Assembly (NCBI GenBank): GCA_020740775.1
Contig: JAHEWK010000026.1
Location: 496,001 to 560,000 of the forward strand
DNA from: Ilyonectria destructans
Lineage: Eukaryota; Ascomycota; Sordariomycetes; Hypocreales; Nectriaceae
DNA length: 64,000 nt
Direction: 5' to 3'
Below, one piece after another: positions 63,723-64,000 of the stretch. Positions within the stretch are counted from its first letter, which is position 1; each line of letters begins with the position of its first letter. A model generated the notes under the pieces. That model was not told the origin of the DNA and made no database searches. It worked only from the letters and a program-made list of their open reading frames with translations. Position numbers and translations under genes: made by a program.

Positions 63723-64000
63723 TGTTACGAGCAGGAAGATCAACCCGGGTACGAACGGAAAACGTCGGAGCTCGGAACGGAACAAACAGACCCCGGTCGA
63801 ACTGGTCGAACGGGAGCTCGTTCGACCACGTTCGACCAAAAGTGAAACCTTAACCTTAAATGGTCGAACAGGTCGAACAAGAGCGCGTTCGACCACGATC
63901 GACCAAGCAAATCAGAATAGTATATATAGTTTCACTCATTCCCACTTTCCCTGTCTAGATAGCTCTCCAGCTTTCAATACAATTCGATTACTCAAGAACA
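63723..64000 (+). mobile_element. Probable LTR of another retroelement, running to or past the right edge
   Basis: A composition switch at 63723 begins TGTTACGAGCAGG. Two hairpin units built from GGTCGAAC and its complement follow (63795-63838, 63862-63904), then a TATA-like AGTATATATAG at 63919 and a pyrimidine-rich leader. This is promoter-LTR architecture. The 3' end and target duplication are outside the window. Confidence 0.45.

Noticed and set aside
1..64000. CRISPR array, rRNA or mitochondrial sequence
   Set aside because: No regularly spaced repeats, rRNA-like segments or organellar genes were seen; the window is nuclear eukaryotic DNA.

Overview
This window reads as a piece of a filamentous ascomycete (Pezizomycotina-type) nuclear chromosome. 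The basis is the many short GT-AG introns (about 41-111 bp), three Zn2Cys6 regulators, two fungal MFS transporter types, an LDB19-type arrestin, and the transposon families typical of such fungi (chromodomain Ty3/gypsy, Fot1/pogo, hAT, Mutator-like, Helitron). The species cannot be named from this sequence.

Layout. 0-3.3 kb: a DHA1 drug/H+ antiporter running off the left edge and a divergent nitrilase-superfamily hydrolase. 3.6-6.8 kb: a solo LTR, a hairpin element and a decayed pogo transposon. 7.5-9.1 kb: an intact Zn2Cys6 regulator. 9.1-14.4 kb: transposon debris, namely a hAT fragment joined to a Mutator-like transposase that is split by a MITE, a TIR-bounded element, and an inverted-repeat-bounded unit whose ORF is split by a hAT-type MITE. 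14.9-25.2 kb: host genes, namely an alpha-arrestin, a Zn2Cys6 regulator with an apparent frameshift, an SDR, a 3-dehydroshikimate-dehydratase-like TIM barrel and an FAD-dependent oxidoreductase. 25.5-37.0 kb: a nest in which a hAT sits inside a chromodomain gypsy element, which sits in frame inside the ORF of an older TIR element. 37.9-42.8 kb: a Dal5/Tna1-type transporter with 14 introns and a second TIM-barrel enzyme. 43.2-50.1 kb: a Fot1-like element at the 3' end of a pogo relic that also carries a solo LTR, then a Mutator-like relic carrying another solo LTR. 51.8-56.8 kb: a Helitron Rep/helicase gene with three lesions. 57.5-59.8 kb: a third Zn2Cys6 regulator. 61.7-63.4 kb: two more copies of the MITE seen at 9.8 kb, one loaded with four solo LTRs. 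The window ends inside a probable further LTR.

How the genes may work together (inference): the SDR, the two TIM-barrel proteins, the FAD oxidoreductase, the Dal5-type importer and one or more of the Zn2Cys6 regulators have the composition of an inducible catabolic cluster for a small hydroaromatic or polyol-like acid, comparable in gene types to the quinate utilisation clusters of Aspergillus and Neurospora. Transposon blocks now separate its parts. The substrate is unknown.

Most transposon boundaries given here rest on target-site duplications (TSDs) read directly in the sequence. In several cases removing the insertion restores an open reading frame.
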